From an uncultured Bacteroidales bacterium (GTDB lineage Bacteria > Bacteroidota > Bacteroidia > Bacteroidales > P3), in the NCBI GenBank assembly GCA_944321735.1, contig CALUMK010000016.1, forward strand, positions 1 through 54,947: 54,947 bases of DNA, given 5' to 3'. This document shows positions 16,500-25,315 of this stretch, one piece after another. Positions within the stretch are counted from its first letter, which is position 1. Every line of letters begins with the position of its first letter. Under the pieces are notes generated by a model. It had not been told where the DNA came from. It searched no databases and was given only the letters and a program-made list of their open reading frames with translations. The translations under genes were made by a program, and so were the position numbers.

Positions 16500-16541
16500 G
16501 CGGTGCGCTGAAAGCTCCCATCGACAGCCAAGGCGCACCGC
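16500..16541. repeat. Hairpin upstream of the MeaB-RNase H gene
   Basis: GCGGTGCGC (16500-16508) pairs perfectly with GCGCACCGC (16533-16541) across 24 bases, 57 bases before the gene start. Possible leader structure; no other recognisable signal in the 220 bases before the gene. Confidence 0.4.
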
Positions 16542-16597
16542 TAATCCAGTTCCTAGCAAAAGCAAAGAACCGCTTCCCTTTTCCAACCCGCCAATCC

Positions 16598-18292
16598 ATG
16601 ATGGAACACCAGAAACTCATGCAAGGGGATTCCGCTCTCAGCCAGCAGCAAGGCGTGGAACAGCCCAGCCAAGTCAATCCTAATATCGTCCCACGAAGAC
16701 GGATAGGGCAAACCAAGCCCGTGAAAAGCCCCGAAGAATACCTTCAAGGCATACGCCAAGGGGATCGGAGCCTGTTGAGCCAAGCCATCACCCTGATTGA
16801 AAGCACCTTGCCCGAACATCAGGAAACAGCCCAGAAAATCATCGAAGCCTGCCTTCCCTACGCCGGGAACTCCCTGCGCGTAGGCATCACCGGCGTTCCC
16901 GGTGCCGGCAAAAGCACCTTTATCGAAACCTTGGGGACGCATCTGGCTCGTAGCGGCAAAAAACTGGCCGTTCTGGCCATCGACCCCAGCAGCGAGCGAT
17001 CCAAAGGCAGCATCCTCGGCGACAAGACCCGGATGGAAGAACTTTCCCGGATGGAAAACGCCTTTATCCGCCCTTCCCCTTCGGCAGGTTCATTGGGCGG
17101 AGTGGCTCGTAAGACAAGGGAAACCATCATCCTCTGCGAAGCAGCCGGATTCGACCATATCATCGTGGAAACCGTAGGCGTAGGGCAATCCGAAACCGAG
17201 GCCTACAACATGGTGGACTATTTCCTTTTGGTCCAGCTGGCCAACTTAGGAGACGAGCTGCAAGGCATCAAACGAGGCATCATGGAAATGGCCGACGGCA
17301 TCGCCATCAACAAAGCCGACGGGGACTTCAAACAAAAGGCGGAGCTGGCCAAACGGCAGCTCTGCAATGCCATCCAGCTATTCCCTCCGGCGCCTTCCGG
17401 ATGGAAAACAACCGTGGAAACCTGCTCGGCCCGCCAAGACGAAGGCATCGACACGATATGGAACCATATCCTGGAGTTCGAGCAGCATTGCAAGAAAAAC
17501 GGAAGTTTCGAAAAAAGGCGGAAGGAGCAACTGGCCAGAGTGGTCAGCAACAGCATCGAAGAGCAACTCCTCCAGCACTTCTACCTGCATCCCGGCATGG
17601 AAAAAGCCTTGATGGAAGCCAAGGAAAGAGTGCTCCAGCAGACCCAAAGCCCTTACACAGCCGCCCAAAACCTGATAGACCAATATTTCCAGAACCTCTC
17701 CTTAAGCAAGGGGACTGAAACCGCAACCACGGAATCCGAGCGTTCCGCTGCCCAGAAAAAGACAGACAGGACGCATGGCAAGAAGACATCCGCTCCGGCG
17801 CCAACAGCTGCGCCCGCAGCCAGCGCAAGCCCGGTCAGCGTCAAAATATCCCCCGCCCTGCTCAAGAAAGCTTCCCAAATCCCGCATTTCGAGAGCGCGC
17901 TGGCAGTGGATGCCGCCTGTTCGGGCAATCCCGGCAAGATGGAATACCAAGGTGTCCAGGTCCGCAACGGGAAACGCATTTTCCACCAAGGGCCGTTTCC
18001 GGACGCCACCAACAACATAGGCGAATTCCTAGCCATTGTCCATGCGCTCAGTTTCCTGAACGCCCATGGATTCCCGGATACGCCGATTTATTCCGACTCG
18101 GTGACCGGCCTGGCTTGGGTCCGCAACAAGAAAGCCAATACCAAAATAGCGCCTACGGCCAAGAACCAGAAGCTGCGGGAACTGATAGCCCGGGCCGAGA
18201 ACTGGCTCCGGACGCATACCTACCGGAATCCGGTGCTTAAATGGGATACGGACCGGTGGGGGGAGATTCCGGCTGATTTTGGCCGAAAATAA
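16598..18292 (+). CDS. MeaB/ArgK-type GTPase fused to an RNase H domain
   Basis: A single 564-residue frame with two unrelated domains. Residues about 20-375 are a MeaB-type G3E GTPase, the chaperone that loads and protects adenosylcobalamin-dependent methylmalonyl-CoA mutase: GVEQPSQVNP, P-loop GVPGAGKST (Lys 105), AIDPSSERSKGSILGDKTRM, GGVARKTRETI, VETVGVGQSE, and the base-specificity motif NKADGD. Residues about 375-425 are a Ser/Thr/Ala/Lys linker. Residues about 430-564 are a Bacteroidota-type RNase HI catalytic domain: VDAACSGNPG (Asp 438), NNIGEF (Glu 476), YSDS (Asp 500) and the closing KWDTDRWGEIPADFGRK with the fourth Asp. In relatives I know these are separate genes, and RNase H usually also has a viroplasmin-like N-domain, absent here. 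No mutase gene is nearby. Several starts (16598, 16601, 16619) are possible. Confidence 0.9.
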   Translation: MMEHQKLMQGDSALSQQQGVEQPSQVNPNIVPRRRIGQTKPVKSPEEYLQGIRQGDRSLLSQAITLIESTLPEHQETAQKIIEACLPYAGNSLRVGITGVPGAGKSTFIETLGTHLARSGKKLAVLAIDPSSERSKGSILGDKTRMEELSRMENAFIRPSPSAGSLGGVARKTRETIILCEAAGFDHIIVETVGVGQSETEAYNMVDYFLLVQLANLGDELQGIKRGIMEMADGIAINKADGDFKQKAELAKRQLCNAIQLFPPAPSGWKTTVETCSARQDEGIDTIWNHILEFEQHCKKNGSFEKRRKEQLARVVSNSIEEQLLQHFYLHPGMEKALMEAKERVLQQTQSPYTAAQNLIDQYFQNLSLSKGTETATTESERSAAQKKTDRTHGKKTSAPAPTAAPAASASPVSVKISPALLKKASQIPHFESALAVDAACSGNPGKMEYQGVQVRNGKRIFHQGPFPDATNNIGEFLAIVHALSFLNAHGFPDTPIYSDSVTGLAWVRNKKANTKIAPTAKNQKLRELIARAENWLRTHTYRNPVLKWDTDRWGEIPADFGRK

Positions 18293-18293
18293 A

Positions 18294-18484
18294 GTGCAAG
18301 CCGAGAGCAAAGCCCCCAAGCCTCGGCAAAGCAGAAGCCTCTTTGAGGAGAAAAGCCGAGCTCGCTCGAGCTTTTCAACGAAAAGAGGCTTCTGTAAAGC
18401 CAAACGAAGTTTGGGCTTTGCCGAGGCGCGGCCTTTATTCGCTGCGCAGCAGCAAATAAGTGGCGTGTGATAACGGGCACGCCA
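18294..18484 (+). repeat. Dispersed hairpin repeat, family B, expanded copy
   Basis: Starts right after the MeaB-RNase H stop with GTGCAAGCCGAGAGCAAAGC. It holds a long stem: CCTCGGCAAAGC (18321-18332) with GCTTTGCCGAGG (18415-18426), AGAAGCCTCTTT (18333-18344) with AAAGAGGCTTCT (18382-18393), then AAAAGC/GCTTTT at the tip. It ends with GAGGCGCGGCCT and TCGCTGCGCAGCAGCAA. The beginning and end blocks match the copy at 54762-54850, while the long stem is extra. A further hairpin TGGCGTG/CACGCCA sits at 18461-18484. Confidence 0.65.
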
Positions 18485-18583
18485 CGCCAAAGCAAAGACA
18501 CAATACCGTTTGGGCTTTGCCAAAGCAAAGCAATAGCCAAGCCGAACACCTGAACAAACACCATAGCAAACAAAAACGAAACC

Positions 18584-21500
18584 ATGAACATAAATCGACA
18601 AAGCGACTACCTTTTCGAAGTAAGCTGGGAAGTCTGCAACAAAGTAGGAGGCATTTATACCGTGGTAAGCACCAAGGTTCCCTCCATGCAGAAACGATTC
18701 GGCGACCACTATTTCGCCTTAGGACCCGATGTCTGGAAAGACAAGGGCAACCGGGACTTCGTGGAAGACACGAACCTATATGCCAAATGGCGCAAATACG
18801 CCGAAAGCAAAGGGGTATTCTTCCGTATCGGACGCTGGAACCTGCCCGGCCAGCCCATCGCCATCATGGTGGACTACCGCAGCCTGATCCAGCGCAAGGA
18901 CGATATCCTGGCCGCAGGCTGGCGCGACTACCGTTTGGACTCCATTTCCGGGCAATGGGATTATATCGAGCCCTTGCTGTTCGGATACGCCGCCGCCCGC
19001 ATCATCCAAAGTTTCTACGAATACATGGTCTTCCCACAGGAAAAAGTCTATGCCCATTTCCATGAATGGATGACCGGTTCGGGCTTGCTATACCTGAAAA
19101 AATACCAGCCCCAGATTGCCACCCTGTTCACCACTCATGCCACCGTATTAGGCCGCAGCATCGCCGGCAATGGGCTTCCCCTCTACAGCGAACTCAAGAA
19201 ATACAACCCGGACGAGCTCTCCAACCGTTTCGGCATCCGCGCCAAATATTCGTTGGAAAAGCTCTCCGCCCAACATGCCGACTGCTTCACCGCCGTGAGC
19301 CAGATCACGAACGAAGAATGCGAAGCCTTCCTCAAAAAGCCGATAGACGTGCTGACCCCCAACGGCTTCGATGAACACTTCGTGCCGGAAGAAAACGATT
19401 TCGAAACCAAACGGAAAGCCGCCCGCGCCAAACTCCGCGAAGTAGCCTCGCAGATTACCGGGCAAACCATAGAAGACGACACCGTCTTTTTGATCAACAG
19501 CGGCCGTTACGAATTCAAGAACAAAGGCATCGACCTCTTTATCGACAGCCTTTCCCTGCTCAACAACAGGGATGAGCTTCAGCAGAATGTAGTAGCCTTC
19601 CTGACCGTTCCCGCCGGGCACGAACAAGCTCGAAGCCGTCTGGACCAGAAAGACAGCGGACGGGAATTCGAACAGACCTACTGCACCCACCATCTGAGCG
19701 ACCCGGCCAACGACCCGATTCTGAACCGGCTCAGGCTCAGCGGGCTGCAAAACCGTCCTGAAGACAAGGTGAAAGTCATCTTCGTACCCTGCTACTTGGA
19801 CGGCGAAGACGGTATCTTCAACCTCAGCTATTACGACTTGCTGATAGGCTTCGACGCTTCGGTATTCCCCTCCTATTACGAACCTTGGGGATACACGCCC
19901 CTGGAAAGCATCGCCTTCCGGATTCCGACCCTGACCACATCCCTCTCCGGCTTCGGACGATGGATCCTGGATATGCCTGAAGCCCCCCAAGGGGTCGCGG
20001 TAGTGGAAAGGGACGACCTGAATGCGCCCGAAGTGGTAGAAAACATCGCAGGCCACCTGTTGCATTTCTGCCAATCGGATGCCCAAAGCCGCTGCCAGCT
20101 CCGGGACGAAGCCGGCAAGCTATCCAAGGAATTCCTGTGGGAAAGCCTTGCCTCGCATTACGACAAGGCCTTCGCGAAAGCCGCCTCCAAATGGGAAGCA
20201 ATCCCGTCCCTGCTGAGCAAGAAACAGCCGGTCAGCCAAAGCCAGCTATCCCAAACAGCCATCCAGGAACCGGAATGGAGGAAAATACTCATCATCTACC
20301 AATTGCCGGAGAAGTTGCAACGGCTTAAAGAGCTGAGCAACAACCTATGGTGGTGCTGGCATACCGAAGCGCAGGAATTGTGGAATGAAATCGACCCGCA
20401 AACCTGGGATGCCTGCGGCCATAACCCGGTAGCCCTGTTAGGGAACCTCAGCACCTTGCGGCTCCAACAGTTGCAGGACGACGAAGTCTTTTTGGCCAAG
20501 TTGGACAAGGTATATCAGGATTTCCAGTCCTATATGAAACAGTCCGAACAGAAAACCGGCCCGAAAGTAGCCTATTTCTGCATGGAATACGGCCTGCACG
20601 AAAGCCTCAAGATCTATTCGGGCGGTTTGGGCATCCTGGCCGGGGACTACCTCAAGGAAGCCAGCGACAAGAATGTGGACATGGTGGGCGTAGGCCTGCT
20701 GTACCGCTACGGCTATTTTGAACAGCAATTGGACGGAAACGGCAAGCAGAAAGCCGTTTACGCGCCTCAAAGCTTCTCCAAGCTGCCGCTCCTGCCGGTC
20801 AGGGACGAAAACGGGCAATGGCGGACGCTCAAGATTTCCTTGCCGGGCCGGACCCTGAACGCCAAGATATGGAGGGTGCAGGTAGGCCGGGTACCTCTTT
20901 TCCTGTTGGATACCGATATCGAAAACAACTCGGAAGCCGACCGCAGCATCACGCATCAGCTCTACGGCGGAGACTGGGAAAACCGCTTCAAACAGGAGAT
21001 CCTCTTAGGCATAGGCGGTATCCGGGCCCTGCGTCAGATAGGCATCGAACCCGATGTGTACCATTGCAACGAAGGGCATGGCGCTTTCACCTCCCTGGAA
21101 AGACTTCGCGCCTATATCGAAGAACAAGGCCTCGGCTTCTGGAAAGCCAAGGAATTAGTGCGCGAATCCTCCCTTTTCACGACCCATACGCCGGTGCCGG
21201 CCGGGCACGATGCCTTCCAGGAAGACATGGTGAGGACCTATTTCGGCGCCTGGGCCGAACGCCTCAAGATTTCATGGCAGGAATTCATGGGCTTAGGACG
21301 CATTTCGCCCGAACACAGCTGGGACAAGTTCTCGATGAGCCATTTGGCGGTCAACCTCTCGTCCGGCGTGAACGGGGTAAGCCGCATCCACGGGCAGGTT
21401 TCCCAGGAAATGTTCGCGCCGCTCTATCCCGGCTACTATCCCAAGGAAGTGCCGGTGGGCTACGTGACGAACGGGGTGCATTTGGCCACCTGGGCGCATC

Positions 21501-22804
21501 CTGAATGGAAAAACCTCTTCTGCAAATATTTCGGTCCCTCTTTCCAGGAAAATGTTTCCGACCCGGCACAGTGGCAGAAGATACAGGATGTACCCGAAGA
21601 AGAAATCGCAGGCATCCGTACCCGCCGCCGCCACGAACTAATCGATTTCGTGAAGGAACGCCTGCAACAGGAATGGCCGGTACGGGGCGAAAACCCGCAG
21701 AATTTAGTCAAGGCGCTCAACCGCCTCAACCCGGACGTGCTCACCATCGGCTTCGCCCGCCGCTTTGCCACCTACAAACGGGCGCATCTCCTGTTCAAGA
21801 ACATAGAACGCCTCAGCCGAATCGTCAACGACCCGGATCGTCCGGTGCAGTTCATCTTTGCCGGAAAAGCCCACCCGGCCGATGAAGCCGGCCAAGCCTT
21901 GATCGCCCAGATCATGGAGGTGTCCCGCCGGGAAGAATTCCTTGGCAAGGTGGTCTTCATCGAGAACTACAATATCGATGTGGCCAAGCACCTGATCCAA
22001 GGCGTGGATGTCTGGATGAACACGCCCACCCGGAAGATGGAAGCCTCCGGAACCAGCGGGGAAAAAGCCTTGATGAACGGCGTATTGAATTTCAGCGTAC
22101 TGGATGGCTGGTGGGCCGAAGGTTACCGGGAAGGCGCCGGTTGGGCCTTGAGCGAGGAACAGACCTACGAGAACACCGCCTACCAAGACGAGCTGGATGC
22201 CGAAACCATCTATACCATGCTCGAAACCGAGGTATGCCCGGACTTCTACGAAGGGCATAAACCGGGCAACAACCCTGTCTGGATCGGACATATCCGCAAC
22301 AGCTTCGCCCTGATTGCGCCGCATTACACCATGCGCCGCCAGCTGGACGACTATTACCGCCAGTATTACTACGACTTGAGCGAACGCTATCACCACCTGA
22401 CCGAGAACGGCGGTGCCGGATTGGAAAAACTCGGCCAATGGGTGCAGCGCGTAGCCTCCTCCTGGCCGGATATCCGCGCGGTATCCTTCCGTTGCCAGGA
22501 TTCCACCAACGCGCCTTTGCAGATGGGGCAGGAATGCGTCTTTGAAGTGGATGTCTTCATGGCCGGCCTCCAAGCGGAAGAAATCGGCGTGGAAGTGGTT
22601 TTCGGGCACAAGGTCAATGACAAAGTACAGGAACTGAGTTCCGTGAAAGCCATGGAACCGACCGCCTTCAAAGACGGAGTGGCCACTTATTCCGCCCGTC
22701 TGGTACTGGAAGGCTCCGGCGTTTACGACTACGCGTTCCGGGCGTTCCCGAAGAATGCCGGGAAGGAACGGGGCAAGGGCTCGCGTTTGCTCAAATGGCT
22801 ATAA
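18584..22804 (+). CDS. Glycogen synthase (GT3) fused to alpha-glucan phosphorylase (GT35)
   Basis: A 1406-residue bifunctional protein. Residues about 1-550 are a GT3-type glycogen synthase that extends alpha-1,4-glucan from a nucleotide-glucose: FEVSWEVCNKVGGIYTVVST, HFHEWMTG, TTHATVLGRSIA, and the donor-binding PSYYEPWGYTPLES. Residues about 560-1395 are an alpha-glucan (glycogen) phosphorylase of the long-branch type, releasing glucose-1-phosphate: NNLWWCWH, FCMEYGLHESLKIYSGGLG, CNEGHGAF, and the PLP site EASGTSGEKALMNG with Lys 1161. The fusion couples synthesis and breakdown of storage glucan in one chain. The other glycogen genes lie at 48.3-53.8 kb. The frame is continuous across the junction. 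I believe related fused proteins exist in other Bacteroidales; start ATG at 18584 follows an AT-rich leader. Confidence 0.93.
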   Translation: MNINRQSDYLFEVSWEVCNKVGGIYTVVSTKVPSMQKRFGDHYFALGPDVWKDKGNRDFVEDTNLYAKWRKYAESKGVFFRIGRWNLPGQPIAIMVDYRSLIQRKDDILAAGWRDYRLDSISGQWDYIEPLLFGYAAARIIQSFYEYMVFPQEKVYAHFHEWMTGSGLLYLKKYQPQIATLFTTHATVLGRSIAGNGLPLYSELKKYNPDELSNRFGIRAKYSLEKLSAQHADCFTAVSQITNEECEAFLKKPIDVLTPNGFDEHFVPEENDFETKRKAARAKLREVASQITGQTIEDDTVFLINSGRYEFKNKGIDLFIDSLSLLNNRDELQQNVVAFLTVPAGHEQARSRLDQKDSGREFEQTYCTHHLSDPANDPILNRLRLSGLQNRPEDKVKVIFVPCYLDGEDGIFNLSYYDLLIGFDASVFPSYYEPWGYTPLESIAFRIPTLTTSLSGFGRWILDMPEAPQGVAVVERDDLNAPEVVENIAGHLLHFCQSDAQSRCQLRDEAGKLSKEFLWESLASHYDKAFAKAASKWEAIPSLLSKKQPVSQSQLSQTAIQEPEWRKILIIYQLPEKLQRLKELSNNLWWCWHTEAQELWNEIDPQTWDACGHNPVALLGNLSTLRLQQLQDDEVFLAKLDKVYQDFQSYMKQSEQKTGPKVAYFCMEYGLHESLKIYSGGLGILAGDYLKEASDKNVDMVGVGLLYRYGYFEQQLDGNGKQKAVYAPQSFSKLPLLPVRDENGQWRTLKISLPGRTLNAKIWRVQVGRVPLFLLDTDIENNSEADRSITHQLYGGDWENRFKQEILLGIGGIRALRQIGIEPDVYHCNEGHGAFTSLERLRAYIEEQGLGFWKAKELVRESSLFTTHTPVPAGHDAFQEDMVRTYFGAWAERLKISWQEFMGLGRISPEHSWDKFSMSHLAVNLSSGVNGVSRIHGQVSQEMFAPLYPGYYPKEVPVGYVTNGVHLATWAHPEWKNLFCKYFGPSFQENVSDPAQWQKIQDVPEEEIAGIRTRRRHELIDFVKERLQQEWPVRGENPQNLVKALNRLNPDVLTIGFARRFATYKRAHLLFKNIERLSRIVNDPDRPVQFIFAGKAHPADEAGQALIAQIMEVSRREEFLGKVVFIENYNIDVAKHLIQGVDVWMNTPTRKMEASGTSGEKALMNGVLNFSVLDGWWAEGYREGAGWALSEEQTYENTAYQDELDAETIYTMLETEVCPDFYEGHKPGNNPVWIGHIRNSFALIAPHYTMRRQLDDYYRQYYYDLSERYHHLTENGGAGLEKLGQWVQRVASSWPDIRAVSFRCQDSTNAPLQMGQECVFEVDVFMAGLQAEEIGVEVVFGHKVNDKVQELSSVKAMEPTAFKDGVATYSARLVLEGSGVYDYAFRAFPKNAGKERGKGSRLLKWL

Positions 22805-22854
22805 TTGCGCAATTTTAACACATCCAACATTATACGATTTTAGACAGGCCGCTG

Positions 22855-22886
22855 TTGGCGTAACTCGTCTAAATTGTTTAAATTTG
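22855..22886 (+). promoter_or_regulatory. Promoter of the PUR-alpha-like gene
   Basis: TTG (22855-22857), 21 bases, TAAATTTG (22879-22886). Leader of about 125 bases, so the gene is transcribed independently of the glycogen gene before it. Confidence 0.6.
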
Positions 22887-23017
22887 CCCGCCGGTTCGGG
22901 AAAGGGGTACTTTCCCAAAACATTCCCGGACAGGCGGACACGCTTCGACGGCGTCGGAAAAGACGTCTTGAGAGACGGAAAGAAGAGTAGAAGAAAAACA
23001 AAAAATCAAATTTCACT

Positions 23018-23362
23018 ATGGAAGATTACAGGGGCAAGGACCGTGAAAAGGAAGAAGTGTACTCCAAGGCTGTAAAGGCAGGGAAGCGTACCTATTTCAT
23101 GGATGTCAAAGAAACGAAGGCCGGGGATTTGTACCTCACCATCACCGAGAGCAAGAGGATTTTCGATGAAAATCTGAACAAATTCATATACGACAAGCAC
23201 AAGATTTTCCTTTACAAAGAAGATTTTGAAAATTTTGTGACCGGTTTGCAACAGACCATCCGTTTCATCGAGACCGGCGAAGTTCCGCCTGAAGAACCGG
23301 AACAGCCGCGCGAAAGCGGCATGTCGCAGGATGACATGGATTTCGAAAACCTCGGCAATTAG
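23018..23362 (+). CDS. PUR-alpha-like nucleic-acid-binding protein (DUF3276)
   Basis: 114 residues. The core (about 10-85) has the PUR-repeat pattern: VYSKAVKAGKRTYFMDVKET, GDLYLTITESKRI, HKIFLYKEDFENFVTGLQQT. The C-terminal 25 residues are acidic and Pro-rich (PPEEPEQP) and probably disordered. PUR-alpha proteins bind single-stranded DNA/RNA as dimers; the bacterial family is highly conserved in Bacteroidota but its physiological role is unknown. Monocistronic: own promoter and a terminator after it. Confidence 0.88.
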   Translation: MEDYRGKDREKEEVYSKAVKAGKRTYFMDVKETKAGDLYLTITESKRIFDENLNKFIYDKHKIFLYKEDFENFVTGLQQTIRFIETGEVPPEEPEQPRESGMSQDDMDFENLGN

Positions 23363-23484
23363 AATCTCCCCACATCAGAAGGTTCTGACAAGGGACCTTT
23401 CCGAGACGGACAAGGGTTGGAACGGACTGAATCCAGAGGGCTGTGCCATAGCTCGGATTCCTGTTCCGGCTTGCAAAGACTTTG

Positions 23485-23528
23485 CCTAAAGGGAAAGCCG
23501 TTCGGGCATGGACGGCTTTTTCTTTAGG
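23485..23528 (+). terminator. Rho-independent-type terminator before parA
   Basis: 17-base arms CCTAAAGGGAAAGCCGT (23485-23501) and ACGGCTTTTTCTTTAGG (23512-23528): 15 pairs with a GG/TT bulge and a 10-base loop. T-rich right arm. Ends the DUF3276 transcript. Confidence 0.75.
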
Positions 23529-23554
23529 AAGCCATCAACCGCAAACAAACCATA

Positions 23555-24397
23555 ATGAGCAACGTAATTTCCATCGCCAACCAGAAGGGAGGTGTCGGCA
23601 AGACCACCTCGGCGGTCAACTTAGCCGCCGCCTTGGCCGCCTTGGACCAGAAAGTCCTTTTGATTGATGCCGATCCCCAGGCCAACGCCACTTCCGGGGT
23701 AGGCGTGAACCCCGACCATGTGAACGGCAGCCTCTACGAGTGCATGCTGGGCGACATGGCACCGGAAGACGTGGTCCAAAGCACCCGGATCAAAAACCTG
23801 GATCTGATTCCCTCCCATGTGGACCTGGTCGGCGCCGAAGTGGAAATGGTCAATCTGCCTAACCGCAACCTGGTGCTGCGAGGCAAACTGAACGAGATCC
23901 GCAAGAAATACGACTACATCATTATCGATTGCGCTCCTTCCTTGGGCATCATCACGATGAACGCCCTGTCGGCCTCCGACTCGGCCATCATTCCCGTGCA
24001 ATGCCAGTACTACGCCTTGGAAGGACTCACCAAGCTGCTCAATACGATACGCATCGTGCAGAGCCGCTTTAATCCGGACTTGGATCTGGAAGGCATCCTG
24101 CTCACGATGTACGACGCCCGCACCCGGTTGTCGAAGCAAGTGGTGGAAGAAGTCAGGACGCACTTCATGAATCTTGCCTTCAACACACTAATTCACAGCA
24201 ACATAAAATTAGCCGAAGCTCCCAGTTACGGAATTTCCATCCTGGAACACGACATCAACAGCATCGGATCCATCAATTACCTGAACCTTGCCAAGGAAGT
24301 CTTGCAAAGGGATGCCCAGAAAGCCGCTGCAGCCGCAGCCAGGAACAATAACGAGCCAGAAAACGGAAGCCCGGTTCCAGCCGGAACCAATCAATAA
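23555..24397 (+). CDS. parA: Chromosome-partitioning ATPase ParA (Soj)
   Basis: 280 residues. Deviant Walker A KGGVGKTT (residues 11-18, with the signature Lys 11), Walker A' LLIDADPQANATSG, Walker B-type IIIDCAPSLG, and the QCQYYALEGLTKLL region typical of chromosomal ParA. It binds the nucleoid with ATP and forms gradients that move ParB-parS complexes. It lacks the N-terminal helix-turn-helix of plasmid type I ParA, so autoregulation by that route is not expected. parB follows after 12 bases. No clear promoter consensus in the short space after the terminator at 23485-23528. Confidence 0.97.
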   Translation: MSNVISIANQKGGVGKTTSAVNLAAALAALDQKVLLIDADPQANATSGVGVNPDHVNGSLYECMLGDMAPEDVVQSTRIKNLDLIPSHVDLVGAEVEMVNLPNRNLVLRGKLNEIRKKYDYIIIDCAPSLGIITMNALSASDSAIIPVQCQYYALEGLTKLLNTIRIVQSRFNPDLDLEGILLTMYDARTRLSKQVVEEVRTHFMNLAFNTLIHSNIKLAEAPSYGISILEHDINSIGSINYLNLAKEVLQRDAQKAAAAAARNNNEPENGSPVPAGTNQ

Positions 24398-24409
24398 AAA
24401 CGATTTGCC

Positions 24410-25315
24410 ATGACAGCCAAGAGACCTGCATTAGGAAGAGGATTGGATGCCTTGCTGGGCGACAGCAGGACAGGCAACGCTGCCACCAAAACAGAAACTG
24501 TGCCACTTTCGCCCGATTCGGAAGAAGGAGTCATCGGCGCCATTGCCGCCATTCCTATCGACCAAATCGATGCCAACCCGTTCCAGCCCCGTACCCAGTT
24601 CAACGATGAAAGCTTGGAAGAACTCTGCCAGTCGATTCGCATCAACGGGGTCATCACGCCGATTACGGTCCGCAAGGCAGGGCATCGTTACCAGCTCATC
24701 TCCGGTGAACGCCGTCTAAGGGCCTCCAAACTGGCCGGCCTGACCGAGATTCCAGCCTTTATCCGCATGGCCAACGACAACCAGTCGCTCGAAATGGCCT
24801 TGATCGAGAACATCCAACGCGAAGACCTCAATGCCATCGACGTGGCCTTGTCGTTCCAAGCCTTGATGGATGCCTACAAGTACAATCAGGACGAACTCAG
24901 CAAACGGGTGGGCAAAGGCCGCAGCACCGTGGCCAACTTCCTTCGCCTGCTCAACCTCCCGGCTGTCATCCAGCTCTACCTCAAAGACAACAAGATCAGC
25001 ATGGGACACGCCCGCTGCCTGGTCGGCATCGAAAGCGAGGAAAAACAGCTGGAACTGGCCCAGCAGGTCATCAGCCAGGACTTGTCGGTTCGTCAATTGG
25101 AAGAACTGATCCGCAAAAAGGACAATACAGGAGCCAAAGCGCCGAAAGAAAAAACGGTCGTACCGGAATGGTGCAAGGAAGCCAAACAGAAGCTGGCCGA
25201 CAAGGTTTCGGCCAAAGTAAGCCTCAAGCCTGGCAGGAAAGGCAAAGGCAGCCTGGTCATCGATTATGGCTCGGAAGAAGAATTACAACGGATTTTCAAT
25301 CTTTTAAATGAGTAA
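24410..25315 (+). CDS. parB: Chromosome-partitioning protein ParB (Spo0J)
   Basis: 301 residues. N-terminal ParA-stimulating start (MTAKRPALGRGLDALLGD), then the CTP-binding domain with IDANPFQPR, GERRLRASKLAG and ENIQREDLNAID. A helix-turn-helix follows (YNQDELSKRVGKGRSTVANF, about 160-180), which recognises parS, and the C-terminal dimerisation part ends SLVIDYGSEEELQRIFNLLN. It loads as a CTP-gated clamp at parS and spreads. No convincing parS site (GTTNCACGTGNAAC type) was found in the window. It overlaps the next gene by 8 bases. Confidence 0.97.
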   Translation: MTAKRPALGRGLDALLGDSRTGNAATKTETVPLSPDSEEGVIGAIAAIPIDQIDANPFQPRTQFNDESLEELCQSIRINGVITPITVRKAGHRYQLISGERRLRASKLAGLTEIPAFIRMANDNQSLEMALIENIQREDLNAIDVALSFQALMDAYKYNQDELSKRVGKGRSTVANFLRLLNLPAVIQLYLKDNKISMGHARCLVGIESEEKQLELAQQVISQDLSVRQLEELIRKKDNTGAKAPKEKTVVPEWCKEAKQKLADKVSAKVSLKPGRKGKGSLVIDYGSEEELQRIFNLLNE

